This document shows, one piece after another, positions 48,459 through 56,253 of a DNA stretch of 64,000 nt. Position numbers and translations under genes: made by a program. Below the pieces are notes generated by a model. It saw nothing but the letters and a program-made list of their open reading frames with translations, made no database searches and had not been told where the DNA came from. The number at the start of each line of letters is the position of its first letter. Within the stretch, counting starts at the first letter, position 1. The DNA comes from Larkinella sp049445795. GTDB taxonomy: Bacteria; Bacteroidota; Bacteroidia; Cytophagales; Spirosomataceae. The stretch lies in NCBI RefSeq assembly GCF_049445795.1, contig NZ_JBMSDT010000010.1, positions 186,001 through 250,000 of the forward strand, given 5' to 3'.

Positions 48459-50402
48459 ATGTCTGCCCGCAAGAAACCCATTGAACGACAGTTTACGGCC
48501 CGGCCTGATACGCTTGATTTTCGCGACAAAATTTACGTCTCCAATCTGTATGAAGTTCCGGTTCGCATCGATCTGGAGGAATACCTAAACTGGAAAGTCC
48601 CGATTCTGGACCAGGGTCAGGAAGGAGCCTGCACCGGTTTCGGGCTGGCAACGGTGGCCAATTACCTGCTGCTTCGGCGGAAAGTTGTACCCGACCCGGT
48701 TCCGGTGAGCGCACGCATGATTTATGAAATGGCCCGGCGGTATGACGAATGGCCCGGGGAAGATTACAGCGGTTCCAGCGCGAGGGGTGCCATGAAAGGC
48801 TGGCACAAACACGGCATCTGCGCCGATGAACATTGGCCCTACGTAGCCACAGCCAAAAATGAGCGTCTGACCGAAAGGCGTACCTCCGATGCCCGCAAGC
48901 GGCCGCTGGGCGCTTACTACCGGGTGAATCACAAAGACCTGGTGGCGATGCACAGCGCGATGGCCGAAGTGGGCATTTTGTATGCCACCGCAACGGTCCA
49001 CCAGGGCTGGCAGGAGGTAAACGAAAGCGGGATTATCCGATTCTCGAACCAGGTATTGGGCGGGCACGCGTTTGCTATTGTTGCCTACGAAGAGCGCGGT
49101 TTCTGGATTCAGAACTCCTGGGGGCCGGACTGGGGCAGTGGCGGTTTTGCCCTGATTACCTACGACGACTGGCTGGTCAATGGAACGGACGTGTGGGTGG
49201 CCCGATTGGGAGCGCCAATCCGGCTGGCCGAACCGCAGTCGGTGGCCATCAGCAACGCAGCGGCTTCCGGCAAGTCCAACGCCTACGCCTTCTCCGAACT
49301 TCGTCCCCACATCATCAGCATCGGTAACGACGGGCGGCTGAATGAGGGCGGCAGTTTTGGCACTTCAGCCGCCGAGGTGGAAACAATTTTTCAGGAAGAT
49401 TTCCCCGAGAAAACCAAAAACTGGAAAAAGAAGCGGATTTTGTTCTATGCTCACGGCGGTTTGGTCGGTGAAGAAGCGGCCGTCCAGCGACTGGCCGACT
49501 ACCGTCCGGCCTTGCTGGAAGCCGAAATTTACCCGATTTCCTTCATCTGGCACACCGATTTCTGGTCGACGGCCACGAATATTTTGCAGGATGCCCTGAA
49601 ACGTCGGCGCCCCGAAGGAATTCTGGATGCCAGCAAAGACTTTATGCTCGACCGGCTCGACGATGCCCTGGAACCGGTTGCCCGGCTGCTGATGGGCAAA
49701 ATGCAGTGGGATGAAATGAAAGAAAACGCCAGCCTGGCCATGCGGAAAACCGGTGGTGCCCGGCTCGCCCTGGAACAACTGGCCGAGTTGGCGAAAAAAG
49801 AAGACGTTGAAATTCATGTTGTCGGCCATAGCGCGGGCAGTATCTTTCATGCGCCGGTTGTGCAGGCCCTGACGGACGAATTCGGATTAAAAATTGCCTC
49901 CTGTACCCTGTGGGCACCGGCGATTACCGTCAAACTTTTCAAAGAGTTGTACATGCCCTCGCTGCAATCGGGGAAAATCAACCGGTTTTCGCTTTTCACC
50001 CTGACCGATGAAGCCGAGCAGGACGATCATTGCGCCCGAATTTACAACAAGTCGCTGCTTTATCTGGTGTCCAACGCGTTTGAAGCCAAACCCCGGATTC
50101 CGCTTTTCCGGGACGGCGAACCCATTCTGGGCATGGCGAAGTTTGTCGCAGAAGACCCGGAACTGACCGCGCTGTTCAAAACCAAACGGGCCGAATGGAT
50201 TCAATCGCCCAACACGGAGTCGAAAGATCCGCGCAAGAAGTCGACGGCCCGGCACCACGGCGATTTCGACGACGACCGGCCAACGGTGGAAGCCACGCTG
50301 GCGCGCATTCTCGACAGCAGCAAACAAGCTGCTATGCCTGAATTGACGTTTATGCGGTCGGCATCCTCCAATCGGGAAAAACGCCTGCAACTGATGAATT
50401 AG
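48459..50402 (+). CDS. papain-like (C1) protease fused to alpha/beta serine hydrolase
   Basis: A 647-residue protein without signal peptide or membrane segment. Residues about 45-255 are a C1 papain-like protease with all catalytic parts: DQGQEGACTGFG (Cys58), LGGHAFAIVAY (His203) and WIQNSWGPDWG (Asn219). No long inhibitory propeptide is present. Residues about 325-530 are an alpha/beta hydrolase: ILFYAHGGLVGEE holds the oxyanion-type HGG, and IHVVGHSAGSIFHAP holds the nucleophile elbow (Ser458). The C-terminal 100 residues are charged. One chain could cut both peptide and ester bonds. Substrates are unknown. It sits 44 bases after the vWA gene and before a NarL-type regulator. Confidence 0.88.
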   Translation: MSARKKPIERQFTARPDTLDFRDKIYVSNLYEVPVRIDLEEYLNWKVPILDQGQEGACTGFGLATVANYLLLRRKVVPDPVPVSARMIYEMARRYDEWPGEDYSGSSARGAMKGWHKHGICADEHWPYVATAKNERLTERRTSDARKRPLGAYYRVNHKDLVAMHSAMAEVGILYATATVHQGWQEVNESGIIRFSNQVLGGHAFAIVAYEERGFWIQNSWGPDWGSGGFALITYDDWLVNGTDVWVARLGAPIRLAEPQSVAISNAAASGKSNAYAFSELRPHIISIGNDGRLNEGGSFGTSAAEVETIFQEDFPEKTKNWKKKRILFYAHGGLVGEEAAVQRLADYRPALLEAEIYPISFIWHTDFWSTATNILQDALKRRRPEGILDASKDFMLDRLDDALEPVARLLMGKMQWDEMKENASLAMRKTGGARLALEQLAELAKKEDVEIHVVGHSAGSIFHAPVVQALTDEFGLKIASCTLWAPAITVKLFKELYMPSLQSGKINRFSLFTLTDEAEQDDHCARIYNKSLLYLVSNAFEAKPRIPLFRDGEPILGMAKFVAEDPELTALFKTKRAEWIQSPNTESKDPRKKSTARHHGDFDDDRPTVEATLARILDSSKQAAMPELTFMRSASSNREKRLQLMN

Positions 50403-50410
50403 CCTCGCGA

Positions 50411-50438
50411 ATATCCTCAAATTTAAGGATGTAAAATC
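50411..50438. promoter_or_regulatory. putative operator, copy 1
   Basis: A 28-base segment containing ATCCT-N8-AGGAT, identical at 24 of 28 positions to 53735-53762. It lies 8 bases after the protease-hydrolase stop and about 175 bases before the response regulator start. Downstream, CGGGGATGGAA (50447-50457) pairs with TTCCGTCCCCG (50466-50476) as an 11-bp hairpin. No exact TAnnTTTG promoter was found for the regulator. Binding by the adjacent NarL-type regulator is a hypothesis. Confidence 0.6.
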
Positions 50439-50614
50439 CGTAAACCCGGGGATGGAATCGCACGGTTCCGTCCCCGACCTTTACCATCAAATCTATATCC
50501 ACCCCACCTTCTTTTCAGGTCAGGAGCACATACCGGTAAAAATCGACATTTTGATTGATAGCGGTTGGTGTATGGTGGTTTATTGACCAGATTGTAGTAC
50601 TGACAGTCAAGCTT

Positions 50615-51256
50615 ATGCGCATTCTTATTGCTGAAGACCACCGAATTTTACTGGACAGCCTCGCCCTGCTTCTTGCGAGTATCGAAGGGGTTGAGGTGGT
50701 ATCCAAACACACGAACGGAAAACAGGTGCTAACTGCCCTGGAAGTTGATCCCACCATTGATCTGGTCGTTTCCGACGTGCAGATGCCCGTTATGGGCGGG
50801 ATTGAACTCACGCTTCAGCTCCGTCAGCGGTTTCCGCAGGTCAAAATCTGCCTGCTGACGGTGGCCGATCAGCCCGAAGCGATCAAGGAAGCCATCCGGG
50901 CCGGGGCCGACGGCTATGTGCTGAAGAGCGCCGAACGGCATGAACTGGAAACCGCCCTGAAGCTGGTTACCAAAGGCAACAAATTTTACAGTGAACAGGT
51001 GATGCTGCAACTAGCCAACGACACCGGTATCGAGTTTACGCCCGATGCCGAAAAACCGCAGAAAATTGCGATTACACAGCGCGAACTGGATGTGCTGAAA
51101 CTGATTGCGCAGGAATATTCGGGAACGCAGATTGCCGAGAAACTTTTCATCAGCCCGACCACCGTGGAGACGCACCGCAAGCACCTGATGCAGAAGCTCG
51201 GCGTACAGACTACGATTGGGTTGGTGAAGTACGCGATTAAATATAATCTTATCTAA
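50615..51256 (+). CDS. NarL/LuxR-type response regulator
   Basis: A 213-residue two-component regulator. The receiver domain spans residues 1-120 with MRILIAEDHRILL, the phosphorylated Asp in LVVSDVQMPVMGG and the Lys in GYVLKSAE. The LuxR-type helix-turn-helix spans about 147-210 with ITQRELDVLKLIAQEYSGTQ, EKLFISPTTVETHRKHL and QKLGVQTTIGLV. The start is ATG 50615; the longer frame upstream adds a hydrophobic stretch not found in regulators. The likely partner is the TPR kinase at 51712-53679. The 28-bp site upstream (50411-50438) and its twin before that kinase suggest autoregulation. Confidence 0.93.
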   Translation: MRILIAEDHRILLDSLALLLASIEGVEVVSKHTNGKQVLTALEVDPTIDLVVSDVQMPVMGGIELTLQLRQRFPQVKICLLTVADQPEAIKEAIRAGADGYVLKSAERHELETALKLVTKGNKFYSEQVMLQLANDTGIEFTPDAEKPQKIAITQRELDVLKLIAQEYSGTQIAEKLFISPTTVETHRKHLMQKLGVQTTIGLVKYAIKYNLI

Positions 51257-51290
51257 CCAAACTGTTTCACTTTTAACGCTCGCTTTACAG

Positions 51291-51695
51291 ATGGAAAATC
51301 CAATTCCTTACCCCATCCCCCAAACAACTAATTCCACATTAAAGTACATTTTGTTACAGGGACGCGTCCAGCTTGGGTACATCAGCGACCCTCAATCGTT
51401 GACCGAAACCGATCCAGCAGCGGCCAAACCGGGTCCGGCCCTGGTCCTGACTCCCCTTGATGATAAATTTGAGCCTATTTCGGCCTTAAAACCGATTTAT
51501 GTGTATTTACACAAAGACGAAGTAGTTAAAGTACTTGATATCAACCTAATTGCCGAATTTAACAAAGAGGGTTTTGATCAAAATATTGCTACCATCAGGC
51601 ACCTGAACCCTGGGATTGGCGACTGGGACACCCTCCAGGCCTCAACGGACTCTCCCGAGATGAACCCATCGGGACCGCCCAAATCCCGTGGCTAA
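51291..51695 (+). CDS. small protein of unknown function between regulator and kinase
   Basis: A 134-residue soluble protein with no signal peptide, membrane helix or motif I know. The N-terminus is Pro-rich (MENPIPYPIPQTTN). A core with beta-strand character follows (LKYILLQGRVQLGYISD, then LKPIYVYLHKDEVVKVLDIN). The C-terminus is low-complexity (STDSPEMNPSGPPKSRG). It starts 34 bases after the regulator and converges with the kinase, 16 bases from its stop. Position suggests an accessory of the two-component pair or the cassette; this is inference from location only. Confidence 0.65.
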   Translation: MENPIPYPIPQTTNSTLKYILLQGRVQLGYISDPQSLTETDPAAAKPGPALVLTPLDDKFEPISALKPIYVYLHKDEVVKVLDINLIAEFNKEGFDQNIATIRHLNPGIGDWDTLQASTDSPEMNPSGPPKSRG

Positions 51696-51711
51696 TTGGT
51701 CTGAAATCGCT

Positions 51712-53679
51712 TTATGGAAGATTCCCATTGATCCTCACGGTTTCAATGGGAATTTTTATAAGTATCCAGGTGCCCTTTTCACTGGGTAAAACCGTGTTGA
51801 AGGTACCGCCGAGGGCGTCCAGCCGGGTCTGAATGTTCTGCAACCCGATACCCCGTTTGGCCTGACTGGGTTGCAGCCCGATGCCATCGTCGGTGACCGT
51901 CAGGTCGACCCCGGCATCGGTCCGGAACAGGCTTATGCCGACCGTAGTAGCCTGGGCGTGTTTGATGACGTTGTTAAGTAATTCCAGCGTAATGCTGTAA
52001 AGGTTGAATTCGATTTCGATGGGCAGCCGTTCCTGCAAACCGGTGATGGTCAGCGAAATTTGCAAGGGGGAACTTTGGTTTAGTTTGTCGACCAGCGTGC
52101 TCAAGGTGCGGGTCAGTCCTTCCCGTTCGAGTTCGGCGGGCAGAATGTTGTGCGAAATATTCCGGACTTCGGCATAGGCGTTTTGAATCAGTTGCCGAAC
52201 GGTTTGGTAGACCGATTGCTCCGGTTCCGTGAGGTTTTTCGGATTAATCGATTGCATGCTCATGCTTACCGCGCTCAGCAGGCTGCTCAGATTGTCATGC
52301 AATTCGAGCGCAACACGTTTGCGCTCAACCGTTTGCCCCCGGTAGTGAGCCTGTTTAATTTCCTCATTCTTCCGGATCAATTCCTGATTGGCTTTCACAA
52401 GCTCCCGGGTGCGTTCTTCCACCCGGTTTTCCAGGTTTTTGTTCACATCGGCCAGTTCTTTCCGGGCCATTTCCAACAAGACCCGTTGCCGGTTGATCTG
52501 CCGGTTCTTGGCCTGCAACCGCCGGTTATTCCAGAAAAGCAGGGCGACAATCAGCACCACCACGACGATGCCCAGAAACAGGCCATCACGGGTTTTTGCA
52601 AGTTGCAGGCTTCGGTTCCGCTCGGCCAGCCGACTCATCCGTTCGGCCTGCAAGGCATTGGTTTTCTGCTCATTATCATACTGGGCCTGAAGCGTTTCAA
52701 TCCGGTGTTGGTTTTTCTCCCTCGACAAACTGTCTTTCAGGTTCACAAAATTTTCGTACGCTTCCAGGGCAGGGGCGGGCTGGTTGGTTTGGCGGAAAAT
52801 CCGGTATAATTTTTCTTCGGCTTCCGCCACCAAGCTACTGTTTTTGACCTGACGGGCGGTCTGGCGGGCCCGATAACAATACCGCAACGCCACTTTCCAT
52901 TTCTGACGTCGGACGTATACGTCAACAATATGGAGCAGAATGCTGCCTTCCAGGTCGATACTGCCGATTTGTCGGCACAGCGACAGGGCCTGTTCGTAGC
53001 AACGGAGTGCAGTAGTCAGGTCGCCCATTTCCATGTAAACCCAACCGATCGCGTGTAAGCCGTGCGATTCGTACCAGGTTTCGCCTTCGCGCCGGGCCAG
53101 GGAATACATCCGCTGGTTAACCGCCAGGGCTTCGGCCAGTTTTCCCTGTTCCCGGTACATGGCTCCCTGAACGTTCAGAATGCCCAGTTCGACGTTGGCA
53201 TCCGATTCTTTCCGGAGCATTCGTAACCCTTCCAAAATGTGGTGTTTCGCTTTGTCGAATTGCTTCAGACTCGCGTAGGCATGGGCCAGTCCCCGGTGCG
53301 ATCCCGCCATCCGGGCGTAGCGGTCCAGTGAATCTGCCAGCGTGAGGGCTTTGAAATAGTGCCAGACACTCTGGTGATAATCGCCCCGAACCTGATACAG
53401 ATAGCCCTTGTATTGGTACGCATAAATTAGTTCATTCGGCCGTTTGGCCATCTGGCAAAATGTGCGTAACAACTGGTTATAATACTCGGCTGAATCAACG
53501 TCGACATCCATGTAAGCCCGCATGAGTCCCATCAAAATCTGGCAGCGGAGTGAGTCGCGGGCAGGGCCTTCAGGCTTAATTCGAAACGCACTCAATTCCC
53601 GCTTCAGGCTATCAATTTCGCCCGCCAGCGCCGATCCCGTTCCCGCCAGTAAACAGCAAAAAAGCAGAAGTTTTTTCAT
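51712..53679 (-). CDS. TPR sensor histidine kinase (NarX-type HisKA_3)
   Basis: A 655-residue membrane kinase. It opens with a signal peptide (MKKLLLFCCLLAGTGSALAG), so the start is ATG 53677-53679. A sensor of about six TPR units spans about 40-330, with HRGLAHAYASLKQFDKAKHH. One transmembrane helix near 375-395 (LFLGIVVVVLIVALLFW) is followed by a coiled coil. The dimerisation domain has KRVALELHDNLSSLLSAV with the phospho-His, and the HATPase has LELLNNVIKHAQATTVG and LTVTDDGIGLQPSQ. It is the natural partner of the NarL-type regulator at 50615. An exact promoter and the copy-2 operator lie upstream. Confidence 0.93.
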   Translation of the reverse strand: MKKLLLFCCLLAGTGSALAGEIDSLKRELSAFRIKPEGPARDSLRCQILMGLMRAYMDVDVDSAEYYNQLLRTFCQMAKRPNELIYAYQYKGYLYQVRGDYHQSVWHYFKALTLADSLDRYARMAGSHRGLAHAYASLKQFDKAKHHILEGLRMLRKESDANVELGILNVQGAMYREQGKLAEALAVNQRMYSLARREGETWYESHGLHAIGWVYMEMGDLTTALRCYEQALSLCRQIGSIDLEGSILLHIVDVYVRRQKWKVALRYCYRARQTARQVKNSSLVAEAEEKLYRIFRQTNQPAPALEAYENFVNLKDSLSREKNQHRIETLQAQYDNEQKTNALQAERMSRLAERNRSLQLAKTRDGLFLGIVVVVLIVALLFWNNRRLQAKNRQINRQRVLLEMARKELADVNKNLENRVEERTRELVKANQELIRKNEEIKQAHYRGQTVERKRVALELHDNLSSLLSAVSMSMQSINPKNLTEPEQSVYQTVRQLIQNAYAEVRNISHNILPAELEREGLTRTLSTLVDKLNQSSPLQISLTITGLQERLPIEIEFNLYSITLELLNNVIKHAQATTVGISLFRTDAGVDLTVTDDGIGLQPSQAKRGIGLQNIQTRLDALGGTFNTVLPSEKGTWILIKIPIETVRINGNLP

Positions 53680-53696
53680 AGGAAACCGGTTTGGAA

Positions 53697-53726
53697 CAAA
53701 CTTACGCAAGATGAACCTATTTTCAA
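53697..53726 (-). promoter_or_regulatory. promoter of the TPR kinase gene
   Basis: On the minus strand, TTG (53724-53726), exactly 19 bases, then TAAGTTTG (53697-53704). Both match the consensus. The ATG is 17 bases further on. The copy-2 operator centre lies about 58 bases upstream of the expected transcript start, a normal activator position. Confidence 0.8.
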
Positions 53727-53734
53727 TCAGGTAA

Positions 53735-53762
53735 ATATCCTCAAATTACAGGATACAAAATC
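53735..53762. promoter_or_regulatory. putative operator, copy 2
   Basis: A 28-base segment with ATCCT-N8-AGGAT, 24 of 28 positions identical to 50411-50438. It lies just upstream of the kinase promoter and 117 bases before the divergent DUF5675 gene, so one site could serve both directions. Confidence 0.65.
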
Positions 53763-53878
53763 GTCAGAATCAAGGATTTGGTAACAAGCATGGCTTATCG
53801 ACCTTTGGGTTAGTCAACGGCCGGAAACGTTCGTCCGACCCTAGTGATTCAAAACCTTTCTTAACGGAATTAATTCCC

Positions 53879-54397
53879 ATGAACCTCAGCCTGATTCGGA
53901 AGGATTTCAGTGATCAGTCGACCCTGGGCGCGCTCTCGATCGACGGGCATTTTTTCTGTTTTGTTCTGGAAGACCGGGAGCGTGGGCTGCACAGCGCCAT
54001 GAGCCACTCCGAGTTACTGGCAAACAAGGTCTTCGGGAAAACCGCCATCCCCACAGGGAGGTACGAAATCATCCTTAGTTTTTCGGAACGGTTTCAAAAG
54101 CAGTTGCCGCTACTCCTGAACGTACCAGGTTTTGAGGGAATCCGGATTCACAGCGGCAACGTAGCGGCCCACACGGAAGGCTGTCTGCTGGTGGGTTCCG
54201 GCATCCTCCCCAATCGGGTCGGCAATTCGAGAGCCACCCTGAACAGCTTGATGAAATTGCTGAACAAAACCGCCAAAAAAGAAAAAATATTCATTGAAAT
54301 CAGCGGACACAGGCCCGTGATGCCGGACCTGGTCCCTGAGCCGCATCGAATTCCCCACCGTAACCATCTGGTATCAACCTCTAATCTCCTAAAATGA
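53879..54397 (+). CDS. DUF5675 family protein
   Basis: A 172-residue protein without signal peptide. Residues 1-140 match DUF5675: LSLIRKDFSDQSTLGALSID, FVLEDRERGL, GKTAIPTGRYEIILSFS, LLLNVPGFEGIRIHSGNVAA and HTEGCLLVG. The His-Gly...Gly-Cys arrangement recalls the YkuD L,D-transpeptidase active site, but that resemblance is only by eye. DUF5675 proteins occur in phage-like and secretion contexts and lack a settled function. The stop overlaps the next gene by 4 bases (ATGA), so it is coupled to the two-TM protein. It is the first gene of a four-gene unit under the copy-2 operator; no exact TAnnTTTG was seen on its strand. Confidence 0.85.
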   Translation: MNLSLIRKDFSDQSTLGALSIDGHFFCFVLEDRERGLHSAMSHSELLANKVFGKTAIPTGRYEIILSFSERFQKQLPLLLNVPGFEGIRIHSGNVAAHTEGCLLVGSGILPNRVGNSRATLNSLMKLLNKTAKKEKIFIEISGHRPVMPDLVPEPHRIPHRNHLVSTSNLLK

Positions 54398-54753
54398 TGA
54401 ACGCTGAATGTACCTCGGCCGAATGTATTCTGATCAACCTTCTGCTGAGCGGACTGCTCGGCCTGATTGGGCAGGGCATTCGGGTCATTGTCGGCTTGAA
54501 AAAATTGCGCGAAGAAGCCACTGCGGAAGCCTCCACCAGTACCGCAGACGCCAAAACCGCCTTCGACAACCACTTTGATGTCCGGCAACTCTGGCTGTCG
54601 CTGTTTATCGGCTTCGTCGCCGGTTGTTTGGCGAATCTGGGCCGCCCGGATGGCGAATTTACGAAGGAAGTCCAACTCGCGATTATTGCCGCCGGGTACG
54701 CCGGAACTGATTTTATAGAAGGTGTATTGACTAAAGTTTTACCTAAAAAATAA
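54394..54753 (+). CDS. small two-TM holin-like protein
   Basis: A 119-residue membrane protein. One hydrophobic helix is near residues 10-30 (CILINLLLSGLLGLIGQGI). A charged, Ala/Thr-rich middle (EEATAEASTSTADAK) follows. A second hydrophobic helix is near 68-84 (LWLSLFIGFVAGCLANLG), and a weaker third is around IAAGYAGTDFIEG. It ends in basic residues (KVLPKK). Size and layout resemble holins or small channel subunits, but I do not recognise a family. Its start overlaps the DUF5675 stop by 4 bases, and the peroxidase gene follows after 12 bases. Confidence 0.7.
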   Translation: MMNAECTSAECILINLLLSGLLGLIGQGIRVIVGLKKLREEATAEASTSTADAKTAFDNHFDVRQLWLSLFIGFVAGCLANLGRPDGEFTKEVQLAIIAAGYAGTDFIEGVLTKVLPKK

Positions 54754-54765
54754 ATCAAACTCCCC

Positions 54766-56181
54766 ATGTTAAACCCACTCGATCCGCAAAACCGCCCCCT
54801 GTTTGAAGGCATTCAGGGCAACATTCTCAAAGCCCACGGTCGGCATCATACGGCTAATTTGTTTATCCTTGGCTATGCCGGTCAGGTTCCGGAAGCGAAA
54901 GCCTGGTTAAAAAGCCTGGTAACCGGCAAAGAAGCCATTGTTCACTCCGGTTATGAGCAGTTGCGGAATAACATCCTGTTCAAAGAAAGCAAAGGGCAAG
55001 TCGATACCGGCTTATTTGCCTGTGTTCACATCAGCGCGGCTGGGTATGAGTACCTGTTCGGTACAGGAGCCAAAAACCGGTTTTCGGACAACTCTTTTCA
55101 GCAGGGAATGAAGAAAGCCCAGCTTAATGACCCAGGTCCATCAGAGTGGGAAATTGGTCATCAGGCCGATAACCACTTCATGTTGTTACTAGCCCACGCA
55201 AATCCCGATGCCCTGACGGAGGCCATTGAACGGGTCGGGGAGTCTATCCGGGATTTCGGACGCATCACCACCTTGGAACGGGGCGAAGCGCTATTTAATG
55301 CCGAAGGGGCCGGAATCGAACACTTCGGCTACGTCGATGGAGTCTCTCAGCCCCTGTTTTTTACAGATGAACTGGATGCCTACAAAGCCGCCAACAACAT
55401 CAAGGCAGCGGCCGATTTTAAATTCAACCCCAGTGCCGAAAAGGAATTAGTGTTGGTAAAAGACCCTTTTGCTGACCAGACTAATGCCAGCGCGTTTGGC
55501 AGCTACTTCGTTTTCCGAAAACTGGAGCAGGATGTGAAGGGTTTCAAGCTGGCCGAAAGCGCGCTGGCCGACCTACTGGGGCTGACGAATGAGGCCAGGG
55601 AACGAGCCGGAGCTATGCTGGTCGGCCGATTTGAAGATGGGACACCAATTGAAATGAGTGACCGCGAAGGAATGATTCACGGGGCCGTTTGGAACAATTT
55701 TGATTACACAAAAAGCGAAAACTCAAAGTGTCCTTTCCACGGCCACACCCGAAAAACCAACCCACGCTCGGACGTGCCGGGTGGGGTTTCCCAGGCTAAA
55801 ACGCATATGATGGCCCGGCGGGGCATCCCGTTTGGCACCCGCACCGACGACCCGAGCGACGGTCAGATCTATAACAAACCCGAGAAAGGAGTAGGCTTGC
55901 TGTTCATGAGCTACCAGGCCAGTATTGAAAATCAATTTGAATTCATACAGAAGTCCTGGGCCAACAATTCGAAATTTCCAAATTTTGACCCCCAAAAACT
56001 GGATGGTTTGGATCCAATTATTGGTCAGGGTTTACCCCGAGTAGAGGGTACTTATGCCACAAAATATGGGGACCTCAGCACCCTGAAATCCGCTGCCTTC
56101 GGCCAATTTGTGCATATGAAAGGCGGAGAGTACTTCTTTGCCCCCAGCATGAATTTTTTGGAAAACGTCGATCGATTATAA
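54766..56181 (+). CDS. Dyp-type heme peroxidase
   Basis: A 471-residue dye-decolorising peroxidase. The distal heme motif GxxDG is present in HFGYVDGVSQPLF (about residue 190). The proximal heme His is in CPFHGHTRKTNPRSD (about 325), and the N-terminal FEGIQGNILKAHGRHH starts the first ferredoxin-like fold. It uses hydrogen peroxide to oxidise bulky substrates. The longer length places it with the larger C/D-type Dyp enzymes. There is no signal peptide and no encapsulin cargo tail (it ends NFLENVDRL), and no encapsulin gene is nearby. It is translated right after the holin-like protein and before an exported protein, in a possible peroxide-linked cassette. Confidence 0.92.
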   Translation: MLNPLDPQNRPLFEGIQGNILKAHGRHHTANLFILGYAGQVPEAKAWLKSLVTGKEAIVHSGYEQLRNNILFKESKGQVDTGLFACVHISAAGYEYLFGTGAKNRFSDNSFQQGMKKAQLNDPGPSEWEIGHQADNHFMLLLAHANPDALTEAIERVGESIRDFGRITTLERGEALFNAEGAGIEHFGYVDGVSQPLFFTDELDAYKAANNIKAAADFKFNPSAEKELVLVKDPFADQTNASAFGSYFVFRKLEQDVKGFKLAESALADLLGLTNEARERAGAMLVGRFEDGTPIEMSDREGMIHGAVWNNFDYTKSENSKCPFHGHTRKTNPRSDVPGGVSQAKTHMMARRGIPFGTRTDDPSDGQIYNKPEKGVGLLFMSYQASIENQFEFIQKSWANNSKFPNFDPQKLDGLDPIIGQGLPRVEGTYATKYGDLSTLKSAAFGQFVHMKGGEYFFAPSMNFLENVDRL

Positions 56182-56253
56182 TAACCGGTATCGACAGAAC
56201 GAAGGCCTTTGACCAGCACAAATAAAAAGTATGTCCCCTTAATCCGACCTATC

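Noticed and set aside
54766..56181. Dyp peroxidase as encapsulin cargo
   Set aside because: No encapsulin gene lies next to it and the C-terminus lacks the usual cargo-loading peptide.
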